Origin: Zhengitettix transpicula
Taxonomy: Eukaryota; Arthropoda; Insecta; Orthoptera; Tetrigidae
DNA: 64,000 nucleotides
Assembly (NCBI GenBank): GCA_037074705.1
Contig: CM073591.1
Location: forward strand, 177,407,432 to 177,471,431
Reading direction: 5' to 3'
How positions within the stretch are numbered: the stretch's first letter is position 1; every line of letters begins with the position of its first letter. Below the pieces are notes generated by a model that saw only the letters and a program-made list of their open reading frames with translations, did no database searches and was not told where the DNA came from. Below, one piece after another: positions 52,101 through 56,589 of this stretch. A program made the translations under genes and the position numbers.

Positions 52101-54926
52101 AAAATAGCACTATTTAGTACCAAAAAAAATATATAAGTTTTAAACTTCAACATATTATAATATAAAGTCATCTGTAGAGACTGACCCAAGAAAAATCACG
52201 AAGTTCTTCAGTTATTTGTCTTTGTAAGAAGGAGTGACCCAAGAAAAGTCTTCAGTTAATTGTCTCTCTGTTGGACTCTTCTGATCTTTTCTTTGTTTAT
52301 TTCCTGCACGGCCTGGAGTTTCTACGGAAGGGAAGATTCCTCGTCGTTCATTTTCGTGAAGTAACTTATCCGTCGTTTGTGTTTTTGTTTCACCCTAGTG
52401 TGCGTCTGTCAGGTTGAATGTCTATTCTCGTGTGATGTGTAATCATATTTTATGATAGTTCATTCTCTATATATGTATTTTAACCAATTGCGAATTTAAT
52501 TTGTTTGAATACTGTAAATATTATATTATAGCCTTAGTAACGTTAAACATTTATTATTATTATTACTATATAGTACTTTTAGTTTTGTTGGGCAGGGAAA
52601 TTCTTGTTCCCTTTTTTCAGTTATGTACATGTTAACTTCTATAAGGAACGTTGGTTTTCCCGGTGATTCAAACCGGGTAGCGTCGTTTAATTTCCACAAC
52701 GTTCGATGGCTTGCACCGCCATCTTCTTCAGGTGAAATGCCGTTCAAAGTAGGTAGAGCTGTTTATATAGCCCAGTCCGTGCTACCGGAGCACGAGATGT
52801 TTGATACTAATGTGAACAGCACTTCACCTGAAGAAGATGGTGGTGCAAGCCATCGAAACGTTGAGGAAATCAAACGACGCTACCCGGTTGGAATCCCGAG
52901 AAAACTTTATCCAACATATTAACTTCTAATTGTTATTAATTGTAGCTGCTAATAATTAGATTGTAACTAGCTGAATGGCCGGCGTTGCCCAGGTATTTAT
53001 TTAAATTAGCTAGAAGTAGGAATGGAATCGACGAATGGTAAACATTTAACCAGCACCAATAGCGCCAGTGTTTGGAACATTTACCCATTTACAACCCGTC
53101 GGCATCTAACTTAAAAAAATCAGAATGATGATTGACGGTATTTGGGAATTCTCCTACTAAATAAAATAAAAAATACTCGCTAATTTAATAAATTCTAAAA
53201 CTACTCCCGGTAACTTAAAGGAGGAAAGAAATACAACCTTTAACTACGTAGAGACCAAAATATAGCTCGTATCCTAAGAAAATAAAAAAATTATCCGGTA
53301 ACTTAAGAACGTCAAAACTACTCCGGGTAACCTTTTTTCAACCGCGTCCACCTCCTCGATGAGAAACATAAAATTACATAACCACCATGATTAATGCGAG
53401 AATTAATCTATGCGACTTCTATAACCCCGAAATCGACACTAATCACGGTCATTTGTATTATTCTTATGTAAAACCCTTCCACCGCCACCCTACGGTAAGT
53501 TATCTTCCCTCCCTTGCGTTATGGAATTGAAGTAGACACTTCAAACGTCTATAGCTACAATTTAGCTACCACGAAATCGTTTTATTCGACGCTAATGAAT
53601 GTTTTACGTATGTTTTTAAATTCCACCCCATCCACCCCAACCCTTCAGTCGGTAGGTACGTCTTAACCCCATAGTGTTTGTTTTTGGATCGTAAGAACAC
53701 GTGTAAAAAGTTTGGTAGAAATTGGGTTACGCATTTAAGATTGTAAACGGAAATTTGTTTCAACCCATTCCACCCACAACTCTAGGGGCTGAACTACATT
53801 AACCAGTATGGTAAATGTAACAATTAAACTCAGTGACTTCCGTAACCCCAGGTTCAATACCAGTCTCAGTTATTTACTCATTACTTTAAGTAACGGCCTT
53901 TCACCTACATCCCTCCTCACGTCAACATCTAGAGGATGAACTGCAACGTAACTGACAGTGAACGTCAGAACTAAACTCACTGACATCTATAACCCTGGAT
54001 TTGACACCAATCTCGCTTTTTGTCGCGTTATTTTTATGTAACTCCCCTCCACCCCCTCCCTTATTGGTTCTTTAAGGGGTTGAATTATACACTAAATACA
54101 TAGGATAGATCAAAGATCCTATTTTTTGACATCTTACATATATGGTTGTTAATTTGGTAGATATGTTCATGATTCTTTTGATGTTTCATCACTTAAAATT
54201 AAGTCTGTAAATTGACAGTCTGTAGTGGGAATAGACCGGAACTCACTTTAACACGAACCTTTGTTATGGAAACTTGGCAGTGTAAAATCTATTTAGAAAA
54301 ACATTGACGCAAGGAAATACACTGTGATCAGTTGTACGTCAGAAAAAACCTAATTCGTTGAAGTACTGACTTGTTAAGTACAGGGTGTCATAAGAAGACC
54401 TTGCAGCTGTCTGCATATCCTGTCAGTACGGCACGACCTATACGAATTGCTCTTGTATACCATTTCTCTGACGTTTTTTATCTTATGAAACACCGAACGA
54501 TTGTTTTCTGCTGTTATAATTAGCCATTATTGTTCTCACTGTGATACAGAAACTCAAATTTCGTATATGCAGTCCTAAAATTTTCATTATTTTGACATGA
54601 ATGAGTTTCCACACGCCCGTTTTTCGCTTGGATCGTTGAAAAAGTTTCAGATAAGACCTCAATATGATGAGTATTCTAACGAGATCGCGAACTAAAAATT
54701 ATGTAAATCACTCACGGGATCTTCGAAGATGTCGTCGAGGCGCTGCTGGACATTCTTGCCTTTCTTTGAGCGCACCAGCACGTAGATGGTCTCGACATCG
54801 CCACAGGAGCGCAGCAACTTCTCTACAAGAGCCTTGCCCAGGAATCCCGTAGCTCCAGTTACAAGGATGGTGCTTCCATGATAGAACTCTTGCACGCAGG
54901 AGGCTGGCTCCTCTGTTCCCGTCATC
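11431..54926 (-). CDS. FAR: Fatty acyl-CoA reductase, seven coding exons, 3' end missing
   Basis: The seven exons listed separately splice into one uninterrupted frame of 473 codons plus two bases; intron phases are 0, 0, 2, 1, 2, 2, 2. Family knowledge: alcohol-forming fatty acyl-CoA reductases use NADPH to turn acyl-CoA into fatty alcohol for cuticular lipids, waxes or pheromones, usually at the ER or peroxisome membrane. Seen: TGATGFLG nucleotide-binding motif at residues 23-30, VHVSTAY at 156-162, catalytic YVFTK (Y213, K217), KEPIAGWIDN at 246-255, and a FAR_C (Sterile-type) region from about 366 to 470. Insect FARs are usually about 500-530 residues, so about 40-50 C-terminal residues, normally carrying a hydrophobic anchor, are not found. 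The start ATG at 54925 lies about 14 residues before the conserved EFYxGxTIxVTG region, as expected. Which FAR paralogue this is cannot be said. Confidence 0.93.
11840..12730 (+). repeat. GC-rich periodic repeat, family P, locus 1
   Basis: Imperfect repeated units of about 250 bp, each with a GGCCAATATTTGCGT-type box, a GAATAAATATTTTTCGGGG box, GGTCAATGAG, a TATAATTTCAA box and a GGGGTGGGGGTGGAGG run. The same boxes occur at 16480-16935 and 27600-28160, and inverted at 53330-54100. Confidence 0.75.
12740..13470. other. FAR intron 6, no feature recognised
   Basis: AT-rich intron sequence between exon 7 and exon 6. Confidence 0.35.
13522..13770 (-). CDS. FAR: FAR coding exon 6 (linker to FAR_C)
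   Basis: Encodes residues 305-387 and two bases of 388, including IYNYVSSSDSPITWRRF, typical of the join between the reductase and FAR_C domains, and a hydrophobic LLHFLPALIVDAAMIV helix. The acceptor is attttcag at 13771. The donor is taken as gtatgg at 13521, because it joins AKPR|LVQGYKKIHR in phase with the family pattern KPRLVKIYRKIHK. The stronger-looking gtaagt further on would run into a stop. Confidence 0.9.
13800..15180. other. FAR intron 5, left part, nothing recognised
   Basis: AT-rich. Overlapping short frames at 14702-15076 on both strands show no domain. Confidence 0.35.
15190..15265 (-). ncRNA. CTGAAGA...GAAACGTA hairpin motif (ribozyme-like core)
   Basis: On the minus strand CTGAAGA is followed by a perfect GCTA/TAGC hairpin and then GAAACGTAG. 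The two constant boxes match those of the modules at 50.8 and 52.7 kb, with a different helix between. The RNA role is inferred. Confidence 0.35.
15745..15895 (+). mobile_element. Penelope-type terminal repeat, solo copy
   Basis: Matches the ends at 34458-34560 and 46480-46625: CAACTGACAAGTGCAGTTGT, TCTAGGCTCTTCTT, ACACCTGAGGAAAGG, AGAAACGTTGTGTGG, then TATTTATATTATCACTTTT. No RT is attached. Confidence 0.7.
16480..16935 (+). repeat. GC-rich periodic repeat, family P, locus 2
   Basis: Shares CGGCCGAT, ATTTGCGTCGAATAAATA, a gggaggGTCTGGGC-type run and the GTAACGCAAAAGCAACCGAG box with loci at 11840 and 27600. Confidence 0.65.
17323..17515 (-). CDS. FAR: FAR coding exon 5
   Basis: Encodes residues 241-304 and two bases of 305, including KEPIAGWIDNLYGPTG and the VPVDMTVNCMVAAAW helix expected at the end of the reductase domain. 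Two acceptors six bases apart are possible (ttttag and ttgtag). The upstream one gives RPAM-VVASAKEP, matching the family better; the other would drop two residues. The donor is gtaaag at 17322. Confidence 0.92.
17715..18236 (-). mobile_element. R repeat, copy R1
   Basis: One of about a dozen copies of a repeat here named R. In the sense used (minus) it starts near a TGCGAGAGC region, carries GCCGAGGTGCCTCGGC and an ATTCCAATGGGAAT hairpin, and ends in CTCATGTAGxCTG followed by an A-run (TTTTTTT on the plus strand at 17719). No coding capacity; probably a non-autonomous poly(A)-tailed retroelement. Confidence 0.75.
18237..18362 (-). mobile_element. R repeat, copy R2 (5'-truncated)
   Basis: Only the 3' ~115 bp of R, abutting R1 head to tail; the two are separated by a TTTTTT run at 18238-18243. 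Confidence 0.75.
18400..21330. other. FAR intron 4, no gene recognised
   Basis: Two short open frames (19475-19792 and 20136-20354, minus) have no recognisable domain. Otherwise AT-rich intron. Confidence 0.35.
21356..21465 (-). CDS. FAR: FAR coding exon 4 (catalytic YxxxK)
   Basis: Encodes the end of codon 204 to residue 240 plus one base. PNTYVFTKAVSEEVV carries the catalytic Tyr213 and Lys217, followed by LPLAIVRPAM, a conserved substrate-site strand. The acceptor is atttcag at 21466 and the donor gtgagt at 21355. Intron 3 before it is 9.7 kb. Confidence 0.93.
21822..21907 (-). mobile_element. R repeat, copy R3 (3' end only)
   Basis: About 85 bp matching the 3' end of R (AACAGGCTACATGAGGGTAA and AGGAAGGGATTTGAAAGGGG on the plus strand). 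Confidence 0.75.
21910..23880. other. FAR intron 3, AT-rich, nothing recognised
   Basis: No domain-bearing frame and no repeat recognised. Confidence 0.35.
23885..23902 (+). repeat. PBS-like motif tggcgcccaatgtggggc
   Basis: Resembles the primer-binding site that follows an LTR (TGGCGCCCAACGTGGGG type). Related motifs occur at 31001, 46149, 46201, 47506 and 47562. No flanking LTR pair was found. Confidence 0.35.
24150..25640. other. Unassigned, possibly decayed retroelement leader
   Basis: Contains a TATATAA-like box at about 24212, a GC-richer transcribed-looking stretch (24220-24640) and an open frame of 87 codons at 25055-25318 (Lys-rich, no domain). No LTR pair was demonstrated. Confidence 0.25.
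25660..25890 (+). pseudogene. Possible LINE C-terminal tail
   Basis: The end of the frame 25669-25887 (SIPKLSDRQLKKSKFLSKTQ, LYNFSKSNL) resembles the LPxxIRxLxxxxFKxxLKxFL...FYxxxEF tail of Jockey/CR1-like reverse transcriptases. The match is short and could be chance. Confidence 0.3.
25900..27590. other. FAR intron 3, nothing recognised
   Basis: AT-rich. A GC-richer patch at 26350-26540 was not recognised. Confidence 0.3.
27600..28165 (+). repeat. GC-rich periodic repeat, family P, locus 3
   Basis: Shares with locus 1 the CCGCATACAAATTTACACCC start, CTCAAATGGCACATATTT, TCGGGGTGAATGAGGTTGAT, GTATAATTTCACCCCCTTCC, GTTACATAACAGTAACGCAA and GGGTGGAAGGGG boxes. Open frames on both strands here are by-products of low stop density. 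Confidence 0.75.
28700..28850 (-). mobile_element. tRNA-derived SINE relic
   Basis: On the minus strand an A-box TGGATAGCGCAG (28773-28784) and a B-box GGTTCCATTCC (28727-28737) are 35 bp apart, as in a tRNA, with GGGATCCCGGG next to the B-box. It is not a functional tRNA; stems are imperfect. Confidence 0.6.
29230..29350 (-). mobile_element. Diverged Penelope-type terminal repeat
   Basis: ATATAAATACCACACAACG and TTTCTG match the Penelope ends at 4240, 15845 (inverted) and 34485; the following 50 bp are diverged. Confidence 0.45.
29374..30126 (+). mobile_element. Interspersed repeat with CTAGCTGGGTTCCCGGCGTT head
   Basis: The head ACTAGCTGGGTTCCCGGCGT and the tail with GTACCAAGTTTCGTTGCAAT and CATACATACAAACATACAC are typical of short interspersed or LINE-tail repeats of arthropods. 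Related heads occur at 52968 (plus), 40507 (plus, short) and 63334-63365 (minus); a related tail is at 32683-32755. Confidence 0.6.
30437..30458. repeat. (AT)11 microsatellite
   Basis: Uninterrupted AT dinucleotides. Confidence 0.95.
30459..31012 (+). mobile_element. Possible solo LTR or retroelement leader
   Basis: Starts TGTAGTGAATAACG straight after an (AT)11 tract and ends at TGGCGCCCAAC (31001), a PBS-like motif. It contains a 13-G run (30597-30609) and a purine-rich GGAGACGCA-type minisatellite (30640-30760). No second LTR or duplication of the target was seen. Confidence 0.35.
30640..30760 (+). repeat. Purine-rich minisatellite (GGAGACGCA-like units)
   Basis: Irregular repeats of GGAGACGCAGG / GAGAGACGCAAG. 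Long open frames on both strands here come from the repeat, not from a gene. Confidence 0.8.
31105..31150. repeat. (AT)22-23 microsatellite
   Basis: Uninterrupted AT dinucleotides about 40 bp into FAR intron 3. Confidence 0.95.
31189..31340 (-). CDS. FAR: FAR coding exon 3
   Basis: Encodes residues 154-203 and two bases of codon 204. It contains AFVHVSTAYSQC, the segment carrying the conserved Ser/Thr of the short-chain-reductase active site. The acceptor is ctttag (31341-31342) and the donor is gtaagt at 31188. A long (AT)n tract lies about 40 bp inside the following intron. Confidence 0.92.
31708..31726. repeat. (ATT)n microsatellite
   Basis: Six ATT units beside R copy R4. Confidence 0.9.
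31735..32175 (-). mobile_element. R repeat, copy R4
   Basis: Lies in FAR intron 2. Covers R from the GAGCTCTGGAGG region to the ATGCCT 3' end. Keeps GCCGAGGTGCCTCGGC and a diverged second hairpin. Its short open frames are not genes. Confidence 0.75.
32210..32940. other. FAR intron 2, remaining part
   Basis: No gene. About 32683-32755 resembles the tail of the repeat at 29374-30126 (GTACCAAGTTTGG and ACATACACACACGCG). Confidence 0.4.
32947..33195 (-). CDS. FAR: FAR coding exon 2
   Basis: Encodes residues 71-153, including the conserved VVAGDVSLPGLGLS stretch and FHVAATVRFDEPL, both hallmarks of the FAR reductase domain. The acceptor is gtttcag at 33196. The exon must end after CTC AAA at 32947 to join exon 3 in frame (LK|AFVHVSTAYS). 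That puts gcaagt, not gt, at the donor, so intron 2 (1606 bp) is a GC-AG intron. No GT donor nearby keeps the frame. Confidence 0.93.
33437..33831 (-). mobile_element. SINE-like repeat, family S1, copy 2
   Basis: Same block order as copies at 235-650 and, inverted, 47935-48330, including GCGATCCGAAC, ACTCATGAGTACTTGAGTCG and CAAGACTCCTCAATGGTTG. Confidence 0.6.
33832..34035 (+). pseudogene. Possible Tc1/mariner-type transposase fragment
   Basis: The frame gives ERWSTIFSDEHVFEEDPG then a QTRHELRVRI stretch. WxxxxFSDE with a following Trp/Arg-rich strand is the first catalytic block of Tc1-like transposases. The fragment is short and no ends were seen. Confidence 0.4.
34458..36665 (-). mobile_element. 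Penelope-like retroelement with RT and GIY-YIG, decayed
   Basis: Minus-strand frames in order: N-terminal region (36628-36344, EFFSRLIRDHFRLRAAKIKK), RT fingers (36186-35761 and 35896-35696, SLISIDVASLFNSIP), RT palm (35569-34982, MGIPLSPFFSEIVMRDLE and the CVDDIF active site near 35460), then a GIY-YIG endonuclease (about 34965-34860, CVVYKISCSNCN and CYIGQTKRSHT) and a SEMLHIK tail. This RT plus GIY-YIG order defines Penelope-like elements. Several frameshifts and stops inactivate it. The left end (34458-34560) is the terminal repeat also found alone at 15745 and 46463. Confidence 0.9.
36700..38780. other. FAR intron 1, nothing recognised
   Basis: AT-rich. At 38420-38515 there is a local duplication: a block with CGATGATAATTTTATCGCC and a nearby diverged copy with GACGATAATTTTATCGCC. 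Confidence 0.35.
38790..40440 (+). pseudogene. hAT-superfamily transposase (GTF2IRD2-like), decayed
   Basis: Translation across frames gives a BED-type block (SHFERRHANTN), then FVKMCMWDV, CPKAIHKIENISVSRPTIAR with RRTENMNVNLNDQLR, ITDGSPNLIGKNTGLI, SRLRGLKNRLFIGLLEELIP and a final VPADIL-stop-DIINLECDELLYEKYREE. This order matches the ZBED/GTF2IRD2/SCAND3-type hAT family, including its LQLELIDLQCD-like end. Many stops; dead. A 206-bp tandem duplication sits inside (39338-39749). Confidence 0.8.
39338..39749 (+). repeat. Tandem duplication, 2 x ~206 bp
   Basis: 39338-39543 and 39545-39749 are nearly identical from CACCAAATTTGATTGG to TTAAAAAACAGGCT. They differ by an A-run length and a gttgtg/gtattg change. 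The duplication is inside the hAT pseudogene and clearly younger than it. Confidence 0.95.
40990..41432 (-). mobile_element. R repeat, copy R5, inserted in the LINE
   Basis: Matches R10 (61951-62520) closely from the TGCGAGAGAATAGCCCTC end to GGGCCCCCG-like sequence. It lacks the last ~150 bp and the A-tail. It separates LINE sequence on both sides. Confidence 0.8.
41896..42008 (-). ncRNA. Hairpin-module insertion in the LINE RT
   Basis: On the minus strand GCCTAGAAGATGACGAC, a loop AGAGCTTTTAG, then TCGTCGAAACGTTG, followed by a CCGAGAAC-type end. This is one arm of the module at 50830-51170. It interrupts otherwise co-linear LINE RT sequence, so it inserted as an independent ~110-bp unit. 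Confidence 0.55.
42570..42915 (+). mobile_element. R repeat, copy R6 (5'-truncated)
   Basis: R in plus orientation from ATTCCCATTGGAATAG to TAGCTTGTTGCCCTAAAAAT. Keeps the ATTCCCATTGGAAT hairpin. The open frame 42533-42961 is R sequence, not a gene. Confidence 0.8.
42960..43640 (+). pseudogene. LINE reverse transcriptase C-terminal part, relic
   Basis: Frames give LSYLLNICYGLVFPHINDDI then EIWVATSEKNNMKRLLLIHK and RVIRYIMGLKRAESL. This is the post-palm region (YGxxxWGxxS...LxxxQKRxxRxIxGxxxxxS) of Jockey/CR1-type LINEs. A further part about 43450-43620 resembles the family tail. It is separate from the minus-strand LINE to its left. Confidence 0.7.
43660..45350. other. FAR intron 1, nothing recognised
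   Basis: Short frames (44449-44682 plus, 44227-44415 minus) without domains. Confidence 0.3.
45360..47600. other. Unassigned; probable degenerate LTR-element leaders
   Basis: Two GC-richer transcribed-looking stretches (45360-45670 and 46760-47060) are each followed by paired PBS-like motifs (TGCCTCAACGTGGGAT at 46151 and TGGCACCTCAACGTGGGG at 46201; TTGGCTGCAACGTGG at 47506 and TTGGCGCCGCAACGTG at 47562). No pol sequence was seen. The open frame 45373-45663 was not recognised. Confidence 0.3.
46463..46640 (+). mobile_element. Solo Penelope-type terminal repeat with inverted ends
   Basis: Flanked by an inverted repeat: AATAGAAAGATAGCCAA at left and TTGGCTATCTTTCTATT at right. The centre carries CAACTGACAAGTGCAGTTGT, the ACCTGACAAAAGGAAC box and CCCAGAAACGTTG. 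A short terminal inversion of this kind is a known Penelope feature. Confidence 0.75.
47690..47890 (-). mobile_element. SINE-like relic with B-box, family S2, copy 1
   Basis: Minus-strand B-box GGTTCGTGTCC at 47788-47798. Downstream ACGCGTCCGACTCGTTCCA parallels CACGTCCGACCCAGTTCAC of the copy at 57960-58140. No clear A-box. Confidence 0.4.
47935..48330 (+). mobile_element. SINE-like repeat, family S1, copy 3
   Basis: Best copy of S1. It has an A-box match TGGCTCAGCGGG at 48038-48049 and a B-box-like GTTCGACTC at 48173-48181. The 120-bp spacing is too long for a standard tRNA head, and about 95 bp of conserved sequence lies upstream, so its promoter type is uncertain. Confidence 0.55.
48640..50080. 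other. Unassigned stretch with two unrecognised open frames
   Basis: Open frames at 48762-49064 and 49065-49331 (plus) are nearly adjacent and of balanced base composition, followed by an AATAAA signal at about 49475. No domain was recognised and no splice sites were evaluated with confidence. Could be retroelement-derived. Confidence 0.25.
50093..50395 (+). pseudogene. LINE C-terminal tail fragment
   Basis: The frame contains IFALYQRSIHQSGIVLYNSL then HPEIKKNNNYMRFGNRCKNI, the S...G..LYNSLPxEIK....FK..L pattern at the very end of Jockey/CR1-like LINE proteins. The rest is absent. Confidence 0.5.
50830..51170. ncRNA. Long inverted repeat, structured module A
   Basis: Arms of about 92 bp (50830-50923 and 51072-51168) are inverted copies. 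Each arm holds GCCTAGAA, GACGAC, an 11-base loop, and TCGTCGAAACGTCGAGC (the left-arm copy reads GGAACGTCG). The spacer is a foldback of two R pieces. Confidence 0.6.
50928..51070. mobile_element. R repeat, copy R7, two opposed pieces
   Basis: 50928-50985 is the 3' end of R in minus orientation (A-run appears as TTTTTTTTT). 50986-51062 is an adjoining R part in plus orientation ending in AAAAAAAA. The subfamily end (GTAGACAGG...TGTATAGGG) matches R8 at 56550. Confidence 0.65.
51260..52190. other. FAR intron 1, AT-rich, nothing recognised
   Basis: No coding frame with a domain and no repeat recognised. Confidence 0.35.
52300..52975 (+). mobile_element. Composite hairpin element H, copy B
   Basis: Second copy of the element at 50450-51250, with a homologous but sequence-diverged hairpin at 52648-52905. 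Confidence 0.65.
52648..52905. ncRNA. Long inverted repeat, structured module B
   Basis: Arms of about 85 bp (52651-52735 and 52820-52905), spacer about 85 bp. The right arm carries ACCTGAAGAA, then a GATGG/CCATC helix around TGGTGCAAG, then GAAACGTTGAGG. In module A the same position is a GACGA/TCGTC helix, so the pairing is preserved while the bases differ. Confidence 0.6.
52968..53320 (+). mobile_element. Interspersed repeat with TAACTAGCTG head
   Basis: Head AACTAGCTGAATGGCCGGCG followed by TTGCCCAGGTATTTATTT, related to those at 29374 and (inverted) 63334. It runs into family P locus 4. Confidence 0.55.
53330..54100 (-). repeat. GC-rich periodic repeat, family P, locus 4
   Basis: Inverse orientation to loci 1-3. 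Units carry GTGACTTCCGTAACCCC / CTGACATCTATAACCCTGG / GCGACTTCTATAACCCC, and C-rich CACCCCCTCCC runs. Confidence 0.7.
54110..54700. other. FAR intron 1, start, nothing recognised
   Basis: No feature supported; ACAGGGTGTCATAAGAAGA at about 54381 resembles the start of a widespread insect repeat but is too short to call. Confidence 0.3.
54716..54926 (-). CDS. FAR: FAR coding exon 1 (start codon, Rossmann motif)
   Basis: Encodes residues 1-70 including TGATGFLG (23-30) and the KALVEKLLRSC helix, typical of the N-terminal NAD(P)H-binding fold. The ATG is at 54923-54925. One base upstream is a tgttgtcag acceptor, so a non-coding 5' exon probably lies further upstream. The exon ends in CCC followed by a strong donor gtgagt at 54715, phase 0. 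No promoter could be identified. Confidence 0.93.
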
Positions 54927-54929
54927 CTG

Positions 54930-55520
54930 ACAACACATAAACAAAAAATAAATTAAGTGTCCCAAACCAAGCGTGTTTCATTCTCATAAAAAAATTTATT
55001 AAATGTTAGAAAGAGTATTTTTTAAAGTCGATTCTGTTGTAATTACAGAATAAATAAACAATATCCAAAAATAATCTCAAAAAGAAATTTAATAAAAAGA
55101 ACGCAAAATATAAATTAAGTAGAAGAATTGACGTAGAATGTAGATTTCCAGATCGTTAATTTTTATGTAAATAAAACAAATAAAATAGATTATTATATTT
55201 GGTAGCTTTCGACTCCGAGAGTAATAATCATCCAACACATAGTTCAGAAGTAACGCATAAACATATCAAATTAGAGAAATAATGGTGAATTATACATGAT
55301 GATTATTCTGACAGACAGAAATTAAATAGCATTGGTCAAATCACCGTGGCACCTTATAGTAAACACCGCATAATAATATAAGAAGCAGCAAAACATAGGC
55401 AATGTTCTCTCCAGTTAAAATTCACTGTCGATTACTGAGGTGAGGTGGTCAGCATCACTGAAGTCCTGGGATCGTATTAAAATATTAATACAATTTAATA
55501 AAGAATGTAGTCTTTATTGG
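54930..55520. other. Upstream of FAR exon 1, no promoter recognised
   Basis: AT-rich. Likely intron between an unseen 5' non-coding exon and exon 1. Confidence 0.35.
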
Positions 55521-55526
55521 TGTAGT

Positions 55527-55677
55527 GAATGAATAATGACTTCTCCGGCTTCTTGCCAAGTAAACAATCGTCTTCTTGCAATAGATATAGTTACAAGACA
55601 ACGGCAGTGAACGTCATCGAAACGTCGCGAAAACAATTGTTTACTCAGTTAGAAGACCGAGAAGACTTTATTCATTA
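55527..55677. mobile_element. Small hairpin (MITE-like) element
   Basis: Inverted arms of about 42 bp (55527-55568 and 55636-55677), roughly 33 of 42 positions matching, ending in AAGTAAACAAT / ATTGTTTACT. The loop contains GTCATCGAAACGTCGCG, related to the H modules. Confidence 0.55.
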
Positions 55678-56079
55678 ATACAATTTATTAGATAAAAAAT
55701 GCTTATGTGTATTTTTGGTTTGATATTAATTTTTTTCTTCCTCTTTGATGAAATCTGTGAAGTTATTAAAAATTCCAACAGCGATATAAATGACTCTGAT
55801 TTACTGATTTACCCCGTTGCTGTACGTTATTCTTTCTCCTTGTATTATAATTATGTTAATCTTAATTGGTTAACTTATGCTTTTAAGAGACAGAAAAAAT
55901 ATTCTGGTATAATTAAGAACGCTCAATTATTTTAAAATTTATAATTATGCGAATAAAAATTTGACATATCTCTTGACATAATTTATAAGATGAATTGACT
56001 GTATATCGTAAATTAAAGAGGAACCTGTTACAGTCACAATAGAATTTCAATATTAACAACACCTAAATATTAGTATAAG

Positions 56080-56575
56080 TAGATAGCTCTGGAGGAGGCT
56101 ATATTTGGGGATGCCTTAACTTCTCTCTGTTTTTTTTGAACTAAGGTTCCCACATGCCGAGGTACTTCGGCCTGTTTTGAGAGGCGTATGTTCCGGGAAC
56201 GCAGACTTTGGGCATACGGTAAGAGATGTCCGCTATTCCTATTGGAATAATCGGCCATCTGCCTCATAAACTGGTCAAGGCATGGCGAGGGGAAAGCTGC
56301 GCCCCCACAGCAAACCCCTCTCCCGCCATCGGAAGGGTGTGGGACAAGTACCAAATGCCCGAACTGATGCAGGTTTTTCTAGAGTTTTCCCTGCATCACT
56401 TTTAGGCGAATTGCCGGGTAGGATCCTTAAACCATAGCCCGGGGGCCCTGGTTAACCCTTGGCTATCTTGCTCTACCTTTCCGCATCCCCCCTTTCACTC
56501 CTTTTCCTATGCTATAAGAGGGGAGTTACCACTATGTAGATTACCCTATACATAGCCTGTCTACACCTTCTTCTT
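56080..56575 (+). mobile_element. R repeat, copy R8
   Basis: Plus orientation, from AGCTCTGGAGGAGG to ATAGCCTGTCTACACC. Carries ATTCCTATTGGAATAA and CCGAGGTACTTCGG in place of the usual hairpins; both still largely pair. Confidence 0.8.
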
Positions 56576-56589
56576 CTTTCATTAGTATA

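Noticed and set aside
54664..54852. Plus-strand open frame over FAR exon 1
   Set aside because: Antisense shadow; the minus strand carries the conserved Rossmann motif.
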